A DNA stretch of 64,000 nt from NCBI RefSeq assembly GCF_003610235.1, contig NZ_RAPR01000001.1:8843593-8907592 (forward strand). The letters run 5' to 3'. A program made the position numbers and the translations under genes. Below, piece after piece: positions 28,910 to 38,066 of this stretch (within the stretch, counting starts at the first letter, position 1; each line of letters starts with the position of its first letter). The notes under the pieces were generated by a model that did no database searches, had not been told where the DNA came from, and was given only the letters and a program-made list of their open reading frames with translations. Source of the stretch: Catellatospora citrea. GTDB taxonomy: Bacteria; Actinomycetota; Actinomycetes; Mycobacteriales; Micromonosporaceae.

Positions 28910-29898
28910 TGCGGGCATTCGTCTACGACCGTCCCGACGCCGTCGACGAGGCCGTCGCCTCGGTCGCCGCCGACCCGCAGGCGGCGTTCCTGGCCGGCGG
29001 CACCACCCAGCTGGACCTGATGAAGGACGGCGTGTGGACACCTGACCGGCTCGTCGACATCAGCCGCCTGCCGCTGCGCGGCATCCTGGTCGAGAGCCAG
29101 CAGCTCAAGGTCGGCGCGCTGACCACCATGGAGCAGCTCGCCGCCGAACCCGTCGTCGCGCAGCGCCTGACGTTCGTACGCGAAGCCCTGCTGGCCGGGG
29201 CCACGGTGCAGCTGCGCAACATGGCCACCATCGGCGGCAACCTGCTGCAGCGCACCCGCTGCCGCTACTTCCGCGACCCGACCGTGTCGGCCTGCAACCG
29301 GCGCAGCCCCGACTCCGGCTGCGCGGCCGTCGACGGCGTCGCCCGCATGCACGCCGTGCTCGGCGTCGACGAGCGCTGCATCGCGCTGCACGCCTCCGAC
29401 GTGGCCGTGCCGCTGCTCGCCGTCGACGCCTCGGTGCTGGTCAACGGGCCCAGCGGGCAGCGGCGCATCCCGCTGAGCGAGTTCTGGGTACGGGCCGACG
29501 AGGGCCCGTCCATCGAGAACGTCCTCGGCCACGGCGACCTGATCACCGAAATCGACGTCCCGCTGCTGCCCGACGGCTGGCGCTCGGGCTACCTGAAGGT
29601 CCGCGACCGGGCCTCCTACGAGTTCGCGCTCACCTCGGCCGCGGTCGCGGTGCAGATGGACGGCGACATGATCGCCGACGTCCGCATCGGCCTCGGCGGC
29701 GTCGGCTCCGTGCCGTGGCGGGCCAGGGAGGCCGAGGAGATGCTGCGCGGCACCCACGTCGACCCGGTGCGCTTCGAGCAGGCCGGACGGGCCACCATGG
29801 CGTCCGCGTTCACGGTGCCCGGCACCGCGTTCAAGGTCGACCTGGCGGTGCGCACGCTCAGCCGGCAGTTGATCACGATGACGGAGGCGACCCGATGA
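28909..29898 (+). CDS. molybdenum hydroxylase, FAD subunit (PaoB-like), 329 aa
   Basis: The N-terminal FAD-binding half has [19 protein letters not shown] (about 27-45) and [13 protein letters not shown] (106-118), the two pyrophosphate-binding loops of the family. A Cys-bearing insert (C118, C129, C138 and C157) matches the extra [4Fe-4S] site known from PaoB and 4-hydroxybenzoyl-CoA reductase. The C-terminal CO dehydrogenase flavoprotein domain follows ([13 protein letters not shown]..). It overlaps the upstream gene (TGATG) and the downstream gene (ATGA), consistent with equal subunit production. Confidence 0.92.
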   Translation: MRAFVYDRPDAVDEAVASVAADPQAAFLAGGTTQLDLMKDGVWTPDRLVDISRLPLRGILVESQQLKVGALTTMEQLAAEPVVAQRLTFVREALLAGATVQLRNMATIGGNLLQRTRCRYFRDPTVSACNRRSPDSGCAAVDGVARMHAVLGVDERCIALHASDVAVPLLAVDASVLVNGPSGQRRIPLSEFWVRADEGPSIENVLGHGDLITEIDVPLLPDGWRSGYLKVRDRASYEFALTSAAVAVQMDGDMIADVRIGLGGVGSVPWRAREAEEMLRGTHVDPVRFEQAGRATMASAFTVPGTAFKVDLAVRTLSRQLITMTEATR

Positions 29899-32102
29899 CC
29901 GCCACGAAACCGGACCTCGGCACCTGGGTCGGCAAGGGCATCGACCGCGTCGACGGCCCGCACAAGGTCACCGGCACCGCGCCGTACGCCAGCGACATCA
30001 CCCTGCCCGGCATGGTGCACGCCGTCGTGGTGACCTCGACCGTCGGCGCGGGCACCGTCACGAAGATCGACACCAGTGCGCTGCTGACGCTGCCGGGGGT
30101 GCGGGCCGTGTTCACCCACGAGAACTTCCCGCGCCTGAACCCGCCGCCGCCCGTGCTGTTCGGCGAGGCCCCGGTTGCGCCGATGCAGGACGGCCGGATC
30201 GTCTTCCACGGCCAGGAGGTCGCCGTCGTCGTCGCGGACACCCTGCAGGAGGCCACCGAGGCCGCCCGGCTCATCGAGGTCACCTACGCGCCCGAGCCGG
30301 TGCTGCTCGACCCCGCCGACGGACAACTCGAACCGCTGGCCCTGTCGCCCGACACGTCCCGCGGCGACACCGAGGCCGGCTGGGCCGCCGCCGACGTGCG
30401 CGTCGGCGCGACCTACCGGACCCCGGAGAACACCAACAACCCGCTGGGCCTGATGGGCTGCGTGGCCGCCTGGGACGGCGACCACCTGGAGATCCACGAC
30501 AGCACGCAGGGCACCAACGCGCTGCGTACGACGCTGGCCGTCATGTTCGGCGTGCCCGAATCGGGCGTCCGCGTACGCGTGCCCTACCTCGGCGGCGGAT
30601 TCGGCGCCGGGCTCAACCAGTGGCCGTACAAGCTGCTGGCCGCCGGCGCCGCCCGCGAACTCGGCCGCCCCGTCAAGCTCATGCTGACCCGGCCCCAGAT
30701 GTTCAAGCTGGTCGGACACCGGCCCAGCAGCGAGCACCAGGTGCGCATCGGCGCCGACCGCGACGGCACGCTCACCATGATCGAGCACCGGGCGACGACG
30801 CTGTCGTCGATCGACTTCCCGGCGGTCGGGCTGCTCACCAGTGGCACACCGCACCTCTACCACTGCCCGAACGTCGCCACCGTGGAGCGCACCGTACGGC
30901 TCAACCGCCGCTACCCGACGTCCATGCGCGCGCCCGGGGAGGCCGAGGGCAACTGGGCGATCGAGACCGCCATGGACGAACTCGCCCACGAACTCGGCAT
31001 GGACCCGCTCGAACTGCGGCTGCGCAACCTCGCCACCGACCTGGACCCGGCCACCGGCAAACCCTGGTCGTCCAACGCCGTGATCGAGTGCTGCCGGGTC
31101 GGCGCGGAGCTGTTCGGCTGGTCGCGGCGCGACCCGAGGCCGTCGTCGATGCGCGAAGGCGACCTGCTCATCGGCTGGGGCATGGCCGCCACCGGATTCT
31201 TCGCCTACATGCCGATGTCACAGGCGCGCGTCACCGTGTACGCCGACGGCACCGCCGCGGTCAGGTCCGCGGCCACCGACATCGGCACCGGCACGTACAC
31301 GATCATCACCCAGCTCGCCGCGGACCTGCTCGGCCTGCACCCGCAGCAGGTCGACTTCCAGCTCGGCGACAGCGACATGCCCGCCTCGGCGCACTCCGGC
31401 GGCTCGGGGCTGGCCACGTCGCTGTCCAACGCCGTCATCGACGCCGTGGCACACCTGCAGGGCGCGCTGCTGGACCTGGTCGGCGACGACTCGCCGCTGC
31501 ACGGACTGGGCCCTGACGACGTGGTGTGCCGCGACGGCGCGCTGTGCCGGCGCGACGACCCGTCGGTGCGGGCGCTGATCGCCGCGCTGCTCGCCGGGCA
31601 GGGCCTGGTCGAGGCGTCCGGCGACGGCCGGCTGCGGCCGCCGGACGCGGCCGCCGCGGGCATGGTCCACGCCGGCCCGTACGGGGCCCGGTTCGTCGAG
31701 GTCGCCATCGACCCGATGATCGGCCGGCTGCGGGTGCGCCGGGTCGTCAGCGTCACCGACGGCGGCCGCATCCTGAACCAGAAACTGGCCCGCAGCCAGA
31801 TCCTCGGCGCGACCGTCGGCGGCATCGGCCAGGCCCTGTTCGAGGACACCCTGACCGACCCCGGCACCGGCCGGGTCGCCAACGGCACCTTCGGCGACTA
31901 CCTGGTGGCCGTCAACGCCGACGTGCCCGACGTCGAGGTCGTGTTCATCGGCGAACCCGACCGCTACACCCCGTCCGGCACCAAGGGCATCGGCGAGATC
32001 GGTCTGGTCGGCGTCGCGGCCGCGATCGGCAACGCGGTCCACCACGCCACCGGCCGCCGGATACGCGACCTGCCCATCACCGTTGACCAGCTCATGATGT
32101 GA
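29895..32102 (+). CDS. molybdenum hydroxylase, molybdopterin-binding catalytic subunit (PaoC-like), 735 aa
   Basis: The chain has the aldehyde oxidase/xanthine dehydrogenase a/b domain (about 15-125, [18 protein letters not shown]) and the Mo-cofactor domain with YLGGGFGAG and [13 protein letters not shown] loops. [12 protein letters not shown] near residue 690 holds the catalytic Glu of the family. By family it oxidises aldehydes or N-heterocycles, inserting oxygen from water. The substrate cannot be fixed from sequence. No cofactor-insertion chaperone (XdhC/PaoD type) follows, which is unusual for such operons. Confidence 0.92.
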   Translation: MTATKPDLGTWVGKGIDRVDGPHKVTGTAPYASDITLPGMVHAVVVTSTVGAGTVTKIDTSALLTLPGVRAVFTHENFPRLNPPPPVLFGEAPVAPMQDGRIVFHGQEVAVVVADTLQEATEAARLIEVTYAPEPVLLDPADGQLEPLALSPDTSRGDTEAGWAAADVRVGATYRTPENTNNPLGLMGCVAAWDGDHLEIHDSTQGTNALRTTLAVMFGVPESGVRVRVPYLGGGFGAGLNQWPYKLLAAGAARELGRPVKLMLTRPQMFKLVGHRPSSEHQVRIGADRDGTLTMIEHRATTLSSIDFPAVGLLTSGTPHLYHCPNVATVERTVRLNRRYPTSMRAPGEAEGNWAIETAMDELAHELGMDPLELRLRNLATDLDPATGKPWSSNAVIECCRVGAELFGWSRRDPRPSSMREGDLLIGWGMAATGFFAYMPMSQARVTVYADGTAAVRSAATDIGTGTYTIITQLAADLLGLHPQQVDFQLGDSDMPASAHSGGSGLATSLSNAVIDAVAHLQGALLDLVGDDSPLHGLGPDDVVCRDGALCRRDDPSVRALIAALLAGQGLVEASGDGRLRPPDAAAAGMVHAGPYGARFVEVAIDPMIGRLRVRRVVSVTDGGRILNQKLARSQILGATVGGIGQALFEDTLTDPGTGRVANGTFGDYLVAVNADVPDVEVVFIGEPDRYTPSGTKGIGEIGLVGVAAAIGNAVHHATGRRIRDLPITVDQLMM

Positions 32103-32152
32103 ACCCGGGGCCCGACGTTTGGGCCCCGGCGGCCGCCGGGTAACCACGAATC

Positions 32153-32461
32153 ATGACAACCAAGACCAAAACCACCTGGCGGGCGTACGAGGTCGAGGGC
32201 GAGCTGAGCACGGCGGACAAGAACCGCCTGCCCGAGTCGGTGTTCGCGTTCGGCGACAAGCGCAAGCTGCCGCTGACCGACGCCGACCACGTGCGCAACG
32301 CGCTGGCCCGCTTCGACCAGGTCAAGGACGTCAACGACGACGAGCGCGACCTCGCCTTCGCCAACCTGCTGGCCGCCGCCAAGCACTACGACGTCGACGT
32401 CGCCGAAACCACCTGGCGCCAGCTCGGCCGCAAGCCGCACACGCCCAACCCCGCCCACTGA
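32153..32461 (+). CDS. small conserved protein (DUF6582-like), 102 aa
   Basis: The chain runs MTTKTKTTWRAYEVEGELST..LPESVFAFGDKRKLPLTDADHVRNALARFDQV. The pattern ADxxHVRNALARF with preceding 'FAFP/GDKRKLPL' is a small actinobacterial family often labelled DUF6582; the assignment is from memory. The C-terminal part has an amphipathic helix. The start is an ATG 50 bp after the molybdenum operon; it may be read from the same transcript. The function is unknown. Confidence 0.7.
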   Translation: MTTKTKTTWRAYEVEGELSTADKNRLPESVFAFGDKRKLPLTDADHVRNALARFDQVKDVNDDERDLAFANLLAAAKHYDVDVAETTWRQLGRKPHTPNPAH

Positions 32462-32465
32462 ACCA

Positions 32466-32529
32466 CTGCAGGTTCGGGGAAACCGCACGGTCGCGGCTCC
32501 GGATTCCGGCAGCTTCCCCGAAACTGCAG
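32466..32529. repeat. long inverted repeat, REP-like palindrome or terminator
   Basis: CTGCAGGTTCGGGGAA (32466-32481) and TTCCCCGAAACTGCAG (32514-32529) pair over 16 bp with one mismatch. The loop holds a second small hairpin (CCGGATTCCGG). It lies 4 bp past a stop codon. Confidence 0.7.
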
Positions 32530-32615
32530 CACGTTGCGGCCGCCGCCCGGACAACTCCGGGTGGTCGGTTGTGGACGGTCGCGCGGGTTCGCACCGTTCT
32601 GGCATGATCGGCCGC

Positions 32616-33086
32616 ATGTCGCAGCCCCATCACCCCGGCCCTGTCATGCCGTTCACCGCGTACCCGATGCCCGTGCCCGTGCCGGAGGGCCACGGTGTGC
32701 TGGTCGTGAGCTTCAACCGCGGCCCGTACATCGTCTCGGCGGCGTCCACGTCCAAGCTCAAGGTCGACGGGCGGCAGGTGCCGTTCGGCGGCGAGGGCAC
32801 CTACCACGTCGTCGTCCCGGCCGGGCCGCACGAGGTCAAGGTGACCGACCCGTTCGGCATGCCGATGATCAAGACGAGGCTGACCGTGCACCCCGGCGCC
32901 GGACACCAGCTCGCGTTCCGGTTCGGCGGGTGGCGCAACCGTGTCCACGACGGCCAGGGGACCGACGTCACCACGTTCGGCATGTGGTCGAACTACGCCA
33001 TCATGCTCGTCGTGCTCCCGGCCGTCCTCATCCTGTGCTGCGGCGGCGGCGCCCTGCTCTCCGCGCTGGGCTCGACGTCGTCCTAG
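32616..33086 (+). CDS. membrane-anchored beta-rich protein, 156 aa
   Basis: The N-terminus is Pro/His-rich (MSQPHHPGPVMPFTAYPMPV). A beta-rich stretch resembling a PEGA-like or carbohydrate-binding sandwich covers about 25-105 (VSAASTSKLKVDGRQVPFGG, HEVKVTDPFG). One C-terminal membrane segment (about 125-150, YAIMLVVLPAVLILCCGGGA) follows. It is probably tail-anchored with the beta domain in the cytoplasm. The ATG at 32616 follows a CATGAT box by 7 nt; two earlier in-frame starts exist. The function is unknown. Confidence 0.65.
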   Translation: MSQPHHPGPVMPFTAYPMPVPVPEGHGVLVVSFNRGPYIVSAASTSKLKVDGRQVPFGGEGTYHVVVPAGPHEVKVTDPFGMPMIKTRLTVHPGAGHQLAFRFGGWRNRVHDGQGTDVTTFGMWSNYAIMLVVLPAVLILCCGGGALLSALGSTSS

Positions 33087-33093
33087 CCGCAGC

Positions 33094-33876
33094 TCAGACC
33101 GCGGTCAGCAGATCCGAAAGGTCGGGCAGGTCGACGGCGGCCTCGCCGAGCGGCTGCAGCGGCGTGACGGTGGCGTAGCCGTCGGCCAGCAGCGCCATGT
33201 CGGTGCCCGGCTCCAGGTGCGCGCCGGAGTCCTCCAGGGCGGTGCGCACGAAGCCGCTGCCGCGCTCGGCGATGCGCATCTGCACCTGGCCGAACCGGCC
33301 GAACCGGGCCCGGCACAGCCCGCGGACCTGGTCGGCGGGCAGGTCGGGCACGTTCAGGTTGAGCACCGTCGACTGCGGCAGCCCGTCCAGCAACGACAGC
33401 AGCGCGACCGCGTACACGGCGGCGGTGTCCCAGTGCCGGTCGTCGTCGGTCAGGTCCCCGTCGGCGAGATCGAGGGACACGGCCAGGCCCTGGCAGCCGT
33501 AGGCGGCCCCGGTCAACGCCGCGCCGACGGTGCCGGAGTGCAGCACCGCGGGGCCGGCGTTCGCGCCGCGGTTGATGCCCGACAGCACCACCTCGGGCGG
33601 GTCCCCGAAAGCGCCCCGGGTCGCGATCAGCGCCGCCATCGCCGGGGTGCCGGTGACGGCGTAGGCGGACACCCCGTCGAGTCCGGGCAGCTCGCGCTCC
33701 TCCACGATGATGCGGCCGTCCTGGGCGACGGCGCTGATGGCGGCGCTCGCGCCGCTGGAGTCGCGGGCCGGGGCCGCCACCACCACGTCGAAGCCCGCCT
33801 TGGCCGCGGCGAGCGCGAGCCGGTGCAGTCCGGGGGCCTCGATGCCGTCGTCGTTGGTGATCAGGACCCGGGTCAT
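33094..33876 (-). CDS. surE: 5'/3'-nucleotidase SurE, 260 aa
   Basis: Metal-binding motifs of SurE are present: ITNDDGIEAPG at residues 6-16 (two Asp), Ser near 40 (ARDSSGAS) and SGINRGANAG (about 98-107, Asn). The enzyme removes phosphate from nucleoside 5'- and 3'-monophosphates and can act on short polyphosphate (family knowledge). Its ATG overlaps the PfkB gene stop by 4 nt. It is the last gene of the run that begins with the RNA ligase. Disposing of nucleotides from damaged RNA would fit that context, but this is inference. Confidence 0.93.
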   Translation of the reverse strand: MTRVLITNDDGIEAPGLHRLALAAAKAGFDVVVAAPARDSSGASAAISAVAQDGRIIVEERELPGLDGVSAYAVTGTPAMAALIATRGAFGDPPEVVLSGINRGANAGPAVLHSGTVGAALTGAAYGCQGLAVSLDLADGDLTDDDRHWDTAAVYAVALLSLLDGLPQSTVLNLNVPDLPADQVRGLCRARFGRFGQVQMRIAERGSGFVRTALEDSGAHLEPGTDMALLADGYATVTPLQPLGEAAVDLPDLSDLLTAV

Positions 33877-34892
33877 GAGTGCTTCACCTTCTCTGCGAGC
33901 TGTTCGGGAGACGTGTGCCCACCGCCGCGTTGGCCGCCGCCCGAGCCCGGCGGGGGAGCGCCGTCGTTGGCGCCGGGCAGCGCGGTCAGCTTGACCCTGG
34001 TGGTGAACTGGGAGATCACGTCGGCTCGGCCGGTGCCCAGGCCGTGCCTGGTGACGTTGAGCGCGCCCGCGGCGGCGCCGGTGCGCACGGCCTCGTCGAG
34101 GTCGCGGCCGAGGGCCAGCATCGCGGCGACGCCGGCGGTCATCGAGTCACCCGCGCCGCGGTGGTCGGCGGGTTCCAGGCGGGGCAGCTCGACCTGGCGC
34201 ACCTCGTCGTCGATGAGCACGAGCGCGGGATGCTCGGCGCGGCTGAGCACGACGGCGGCGGCGCCCTCGTCGCGCAGCCGGTGCATGGCCGCGACCAGGC
34301 CCGGAATCGTCTCCTCGGTGGCGCGGCCGTCGCGCAGCACCTCCTCGTGCGACACCTTGAGCACGTCGACGCCGCCTTCCAGGACGGCGGTCAGGTAGTC
34401 GCCGGACAGGTCCGCGACGACCTTGGTGCCGTTGCGGCGCAGGTCGCCGGCGAGCCGCCGGTACACGTCGGCGGGCAGCACCTGCGGGTCGGCGACCCCG
34501 GCCAGCATCGCGACCTCGGCGCGCAGGCCTTCGGCGAGCGCGACGTTGTAGAGCTCGTCCTGGTCGTGGCGGCTCAGCGGCTGCCCGGGGGCCTGGGCGA
34601 TCTCGGATCGGGTGCCGTCGCGGCGGTCGTGCACGTAGGCGCCGTTGCGGGCCGAGACGTCGATCGCGCCGACCTCCAGGCCCTCGTCGAGGATGAGGTT
34701 GCGCACCACCCGCCCGGTCTCGTCGCCGAACGCGGAGCACAGCACGACGCGTACGCCCAGGGATTTGATCATCCGGGCGACCCAGACGCCCTGCCCGCCG
34801 GCGTGCAGGTGGATCTCCTCCTCGTCGCCGACCTGCTCGATGGTGACGGTGAGCTGCGGGGACGGTGAGAACACCATGACTGATTCCGGCAT
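33873..34892 (-). CDS. PfkB family carbohydrate kinase (1-phosphofructokinase-like), 339 aa
   Basis: The early glycine motif GGQGVWVARMIKSLG (about 32-46) and the C-terminal PfkB signature HRGAGDSMTAGVAA (about 243-256, catalytic Asp in GAGDS) identify the family. The closest type is 1-phosphofructokinase/tagatose-6-phosphate kinase (MVFSPSPQLTVTIE start). The last 35 residues are Gly/Pro-rich and probably disordered. The sugar-phosphate substrate is not determined. It is 56 bp downstream of otsB and overlaps surE (ATGA). Confidence 0.85.
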   Translation of the reverse strand: MPESVMVFSPSPQLTVTIEQVGDEEEIHLHAGGQGVWVARMIKSLGVRVVLCSAFGDETGRVVRNLILDEGLEVGAIDVSARNGAYVHDRRDGTRSEIAQAPGQPLSRHDQDELYNVALAEGLRAEVAMLAGVADPQVLPADVYRRLAGDLRRNGTKVVADLSGDYLTAVLEGGVDVLKVSHEEVLRDGRATEETIPGLVAAMHRLRDEGAAAVVLSRAEHPALVLIDDEVRQVELPRLEPADHRGAGDSMTAGVAAMLALGRDLDEAVRTGAAAGALNVTRHGLGTGRADVISQFTTRVKLTALPGANDGAPPPGSGGGQRGGGHTSPEQLAEKVKHS

Positions 34893-34905
34893 GATCAGCG
34901 CTTAC

Positions 34906-34941
34906 CCCGGCGGCCCGGAACTCAATCCTGCCGCCGCCGGG
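34906..34941. terminator. GC hairpin between otsB and the PfkB gene
   Basis: CCCGGCGGC (34906-34914) pairs with GCCGCCGGG (34933-34941). It lies 8 bp past the otsB stop and could end or attenuate the upstream transcript. Confidence 0.45.
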
Positions 34942-34948
34942 CCTTCGA

Positions 34949-35752
34949 TCAGGTGTGCGAGGGGGTGAAGGCCTGCCCGGCCTGGCGCAGCAGCGGCACC
35001 AGGTCGCGCGGCGAGCCGACGATGACGTCCATCATGGCGGCGACCTGGTCGCCGGTCTCGGGGTTGGACACCCCGACCCGGAACACCTCGAAGCCCCGGT
35101 CGGCCTTGGCGCGGTCGGCCAGCGCGGTGAGCGCGGGCAGGTCGCCGAGGTCGTCCCCGAAGTACCAGACGCAGTCGAGGTCGCGGGTGGCGGCGCGGAT
35201 GACGCCGCCCTTGTCCCGGCGGATCGGCGGTTTGAGTTCGAGGACCATGCGGCCGGGCAGCGGTGCCAGGCCGTACTCGGCGGCCCGGTCGCCGCCCCAG
35301 CGTTCGACCTGGGCGCGCAGGTGGGGGGCGGTGCGGTAGTGCAGGGCGACGGACAGCCGCTTGTCCTCGACCAGGATGTCGGGGTCCAGTTCGGCGACCG
35401 CGCGTTTGGCCACGTCGGCGACCGCGGAGATCCACGGCACGACCTCGGGGTCGGTCCACAGGGTGCCGTGCTGGTCGAGGGATTCCATGCCGTAGAGGCC
35501 GTACAGGCGCACCGGCAGGCCGCCGAAGTGCTTGCGCAGGAACTCGACGGGCCGTCCGGACACGACCGCGACGGTGCGGATGTGCTCGGCGATCTCGGCG
35601 ACGGCCGCGACGGCGCCCGGTACCGGTTCGACACCGGCCGGGTCGTCGCGGATCTCGGACAGGGTTCCGTCGAAGTCGAAGAAGAAACCGCAGTTATGAC
35701 GTCTTTCGGCTGCTATACGTAGTGCGTCAGTGACGCTCTGCGATTCGATCAC
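34949..35752 (-). CDS. otsB: trehalose-6-phosphate phosphatase, 267 aa
   Basis: This is a HAD-type phosphatase. Motif I, GFFFDFDGTLSEI (Asp26/Asp28), motif II VVSGRP (about 64-69), the Lys region ELKPPIRRDKGGVI and motif IV YFGDDLGDLPAL match OtsB. It converts trehalose-6-phosphate to trehalose. No otsA is adjacent. The GTG start at 35752 follows a TAGAGT box by 6 nt. That box overlaps the stop codon of the HD-kinase gene, so otsB may have its own leaderless promoter inside the RNA-repair operon. Confidence 0.92.
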   Translation of the reverse strand: MIESQSVTDALRIAAERRHNCGFFFDFDGTLSEIRDDPAGVEPVPGAVAAVAEIAEHIRTVAVVSGRPVEFLRKHFGGLPVRLYGLYGMESLDQHGTLWTDPEVVPWISAVADVAKRAVAELDPDILVEDKRLSVALHYRTAPHLRAQVERWGGDRAAEYGLAPLPGRMVLELKPPIRRDKGGVIRAATRDLDCVWYFGDDLGDLPALTALADRAKADRGFEVFRVGVSNPETGDQVAAMMDVIVGSPRDLVPLLRQAGQAFTPSHT

Positions 35753-35758
35753 TCGCCT

Positions 35759-35764
35759 ACTCTA
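35759..35764 (-). promoter_or_regulatory. -10 box TAGAGT overlapping the HD-kinase stop codon
   Basis: TAGAGT on the minus strand begins with the TAG stop of the upstream gene and lies 6 nt before the otsB GTG. Confidence 0.5.
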
Positions 35765-36922
35765 GGCCACCGGTGACCGCGGGATCACGTGAAGTACACG
35801 ATCATTCGTGTCCAGCCGGTGTAAGGTGTGCGACTCGGTCACGTCCGGCGTCTCCCACTTGCCGATCAGCTTATCGATCACCGCGTTCGGCACGGGCGCC
35901 GGCCTGGCCGCGTTGCGCGCCCGCAGCACCGGCCCCGGCGCCTCCAGCGCGACCAGCTCCACCCGCGCCCCGTACGCCGCGGCCAGCCCGATGCAGATCT
36001 CGCGGTGCTGGCGCGACACGTTCGTCGCGTTCCACACGAACGCCCGCCCGGCCCGCAGGTGCCCGCGCGCCAGCTCGTGCGCCGCCGCGGCGACCGCCCG
36101 CTGGTCGCCGGCCGGGTCCACGCCCGACTGCGCCCGGATCGCGTCCAGGCTGACCACGGGCAGGCCGGGCCGGTGCGCGGCCAGCCAGGTGTCCTTGCCC
36201 GCCCCGGGCAGCCCCGACAGCACCGTCACGGTCAGCCGGGTGTCGTCGTAGGCGGCGTACCGCGGGTCGCGGCCCGGGGTGCGGAAGTACATGAACCGCG
36301 CGTGGTCCGACGCGAACTCCCACGGCCGGTCCAGCACCCCCAGGTCGGCGCAGTACTCCCGGAACAGCCCGATGTTCTCCAGCACCGTGTCCGCGTCCGC
36401 GCAGACCCGGCCCAGCATGTCGGCGGTGGCCAGCAGCGCCAGGTCGTCGTTGCGCGCCGTCAGCGACACCCGCAGCACGATCTGCTCCAGGTCCGGGCGC
36501 TCCAGGGCCCAGAACGGCACCTGGTGGTGGCGCACCAGCGCCGCCACGTGCTCGCGGTCGCCGATCGGCGCGCCGAGCTCCCACAGCACCCGCCGGGCGG
36601 TCAGCTCGCCGCGCCGGGAATGCCCGTGCGCGGTGACCCGCTGCCCGTCGTGGCGGGTGCAGTCGGGCTTGGCCACGTCGTGCAGCAGCACCGCGGCGAA
36701 CAGCCGCACCTGCTCGGCCCGCGGCCGCGCCCGCCACTGCGGCAGCGACACCAGCGCCTGTGCGGCCATCCGGGTGTGCGTGAGCACGTCGCCCTCGGCA
36801 TGGTGGACCGGGTCCTGCGGCACCCCGGCCAGCCGGCGGATCCAGGCGAACTCCCGCTCGACCGCGGCCCAGTCCAGCGTCCAGCCCGGCCCGGCCGGGC
36901 ACAGCGTCTCAAAGGCCTGCAT
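35762..36922 (-). CDS. HD-Pnk type RNA end-healing enzyme (HD phosphohydrolase + polynucleotide kinase), 386 aa
   Basis: The N-terminal half is an HD domain: HH (40-41), H49, LLHDVAKP with the HD pair at 81-82, and HH at 132-133. The C-terminal half is a P-loop kinase: GLPGAGKD at 237-244, VSLDAIR (Asp260, likely general base) and WNATNVSR (lid Arg304). This is the layout of HD-Pnk enzymes known from bacteria such as Runella, in which the HD part removes 2',3'-cyclic or 2'/3' phosphates and the kinase phosphorylates a 5'-OH. Its start overlaps the RNA ligase gene by 14 nt, so healing and sealing activities are made together. Confidence 0.88.
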   Translation of the reverse strand: MQAFETLCPAGPGWTLDWAAVEREFAWIRRLAGVPQDPVHHAEGDVLTHTRMAAQALVSLPQWRARPRAEQVRLFAAVLLHDVAKPDCTRHDGQRVTAHGHSRRGELTARRVLWELGAPIGDREHVAALVRHHQVPFWALERPDLEQIVLRVSLTARNDDLALLATADMLGRVCADADTVLENIGLFREYCADLGVLDRPWEFASDHARFMYFRTPGRDPRYAAYDDTRLTVTVLSGLPGAGKDTWLAAHRPGLPVVSLDAIRAQSGVDPAGDQRAVAAAAHELARGHLRAGRAFVWNATNVSRQHREICIGLAAAYGARVELVALEAPGPVLRARNAARPAPVPNAVIDKLIGKWETPDVTESHTLHRLDTNDRVLHVIPRSPVA

Positions 36923-37694
36923 AGAGCACCCCCGGGTCGGCCAGCCGGTTGGCGACGATGGGCCGGTCCGCCCAGTGCGAGCCGGAGTCCAGCACGGCGG
37001 TCAGGAAGCTGTGCCGCACCCACTTGTAGCGCTCCACCACCCGGCCGCCCTCCTCGACCTTGAGGTAGAGCCCTTCCATCTCGTCGGCCCGGTCGCTCTC
37101 GGCGGCGGCCCGGTCCGGGTCGACCCCCGCCTCCACGGCCGCGTCGGCCAGGCTGTCGCGCCACCCGGGCGTACGGCACACCGACGCCCCCACCAGCCCC
37201 GTCAGCTGCTCCAGCCGCTCGAACCGCCCCGCCGCGAGCACCGGCACACTGTGCACCGGCAGCCCGGCCAGCAGCTCGCGCCGCCGCGGCGTGTCCAGGA
37301 ACTCGCCGGTCGCCGTGTCCAGCACGTCGAACTCGCAGAAGTAGTGCGGCAGCGCGTCGTAGAAGACGGTGTGCTTGGCGTACATCCACTCGCCGTAGCA
37401 GACGTAGCGGTCGGACAGCCGCTCCCACAGCAGCGGCGCGACCGTGGCCGCCCACGACTTGAGCACCGCGAACTGCCGCTCGCGCGGCCCGCCGGACAGG
37501 TGGTGTCCGCGCGACTGCAGGCGCAGCGCGCCGTCGGCGGTGAAGCTGATGCCGGCGTTCGCGCCGTCGAGCTTCTCCTCGGCGACCAGGTGCCGTCCGC
37601 GGATACGCGCGAAGGGCACCTGAGCCAGGTCCTCGTCTCCCGGCTGCAGGCGCGATCCGGCCAGGTGCGGCGTCCGCGGATACTTCACGATCAC
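36909..37694 (-). CDS. ATP-dependent RNA ligase, 261 aa
   Basis: Ligase motif I is EEKLDGANAGISF, with the adenylation Lys at residue 41 (KLDGAN). Later nucleotidyltransferase motifs are visible: YVCYGEWMYAKH (III/IIIa-like), EGLYLKVEE (IV, about 215) and RYKWVR (V). The start VIVKYPRTPHLAGSRLQPGD matches the usual beginning of this bacterial ligase group, so I chose the GTG at 37694 rather than a TTG 11 codons upstream. It should join RNA 3'-OH and 5'-phosphate ends prepared by the adjacent HD-Pnk enzyme. It is the first gene of that operon. Confidence 0.88.
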   Translation of the reverse strand: MIVKYPRTPHLAGSRLQPGDEDLAQVPFARIRGRHLVAEEKLDGANAGISFTADGALRLQSRGHHLSGGPRERQFAVLKSWAATVAPLLWERLSDRYVCYGEWMYAKHTVFYDALPHYFCEFDVLDTATGEFLDTPRRRELLAGLPVHSVPVLAAGRFERLEQLTGLVGASVCRTPGWRDSLADAAVEAGVDPDRAAAESDRADEMEGLYLKVEEGGRVVERYKWVRHSFLTAVLDSGSHWADRPIVANRLADPGVLYAGL

Positions 37695-37784
37695 GCCGTA
37701 AGTTGTAGCCGTCCCACGCTCGGTCAAGCCAATGGATTACCGATGCGATGGCCCTATCAGAGAATGCGCGCTAGTCTATTGGGC
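37695..37784. promoter_or_regulatory. 90-bp divergent promoter region, RNA repair versus PIN module
   Basis: The plus-strand -10 box TAGTCT (37772-37777) lies 7 nt before the antitoxin ATG. A minus-strand TTGACC (37722-37727) is a possible -35 box for the RNA ligase gene. The antitoxin may bind here and set both outputs (inference). Confidence 0.5.
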
Positions 37785-38066
37785 ATGGGTGAGACCAAGA
37801 GCTTCTACCTGGCCGACGACGTCGTCGCGTACCTCAAGACGCACGAGAACGCCTCCGCCGAGGTGAACCGCCTGGTCCGGCGCAAGATCGCCCAGGATGC
37901 GGAGGCGGAGGCATACCAGCGCCACCACGGCGTGCCGCTGACCGAGGAGCGGCGTCGCCGTGCCCGCCTGTGGGCCCGTGAGCAGCTCGACGACGCCGCC
38001 CGGCGCGCCGAGCACGGCAGCGCCGACCGCGACGAGCTGCGCCGCCGCATGGGCTGGGCGGCGTGA
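37785..38066 (+). CDS. antitoxin-like protein, 93 aa
   Basis: The small, highly charged protein MGETKSFYLADDVVAYLKTH has a short beta strand followed by helices (AEVNRLVRRKIAQDAE), like ribbon-helix-helix antitoxins. A long Arg/Glu-rich helix (about 50-93) could wrap the toxin. It precedes a PIN-domain gene with a 4-nt overlap (GTGA), the normal antitoxin-toxin order. A leaderless promoter box TAGTCT lies 7 nt before the ATG. The RHH assignment is by pattern only. Confidence 0.7.
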   Translation: MGETKSFYLADDVVAYLKTHENASAEVNRLVRRKIAQDAEAEAYQRHHGVPLTEERRRRARLWAREQLDDAARRAEHGSADRDELRRRMGWAA

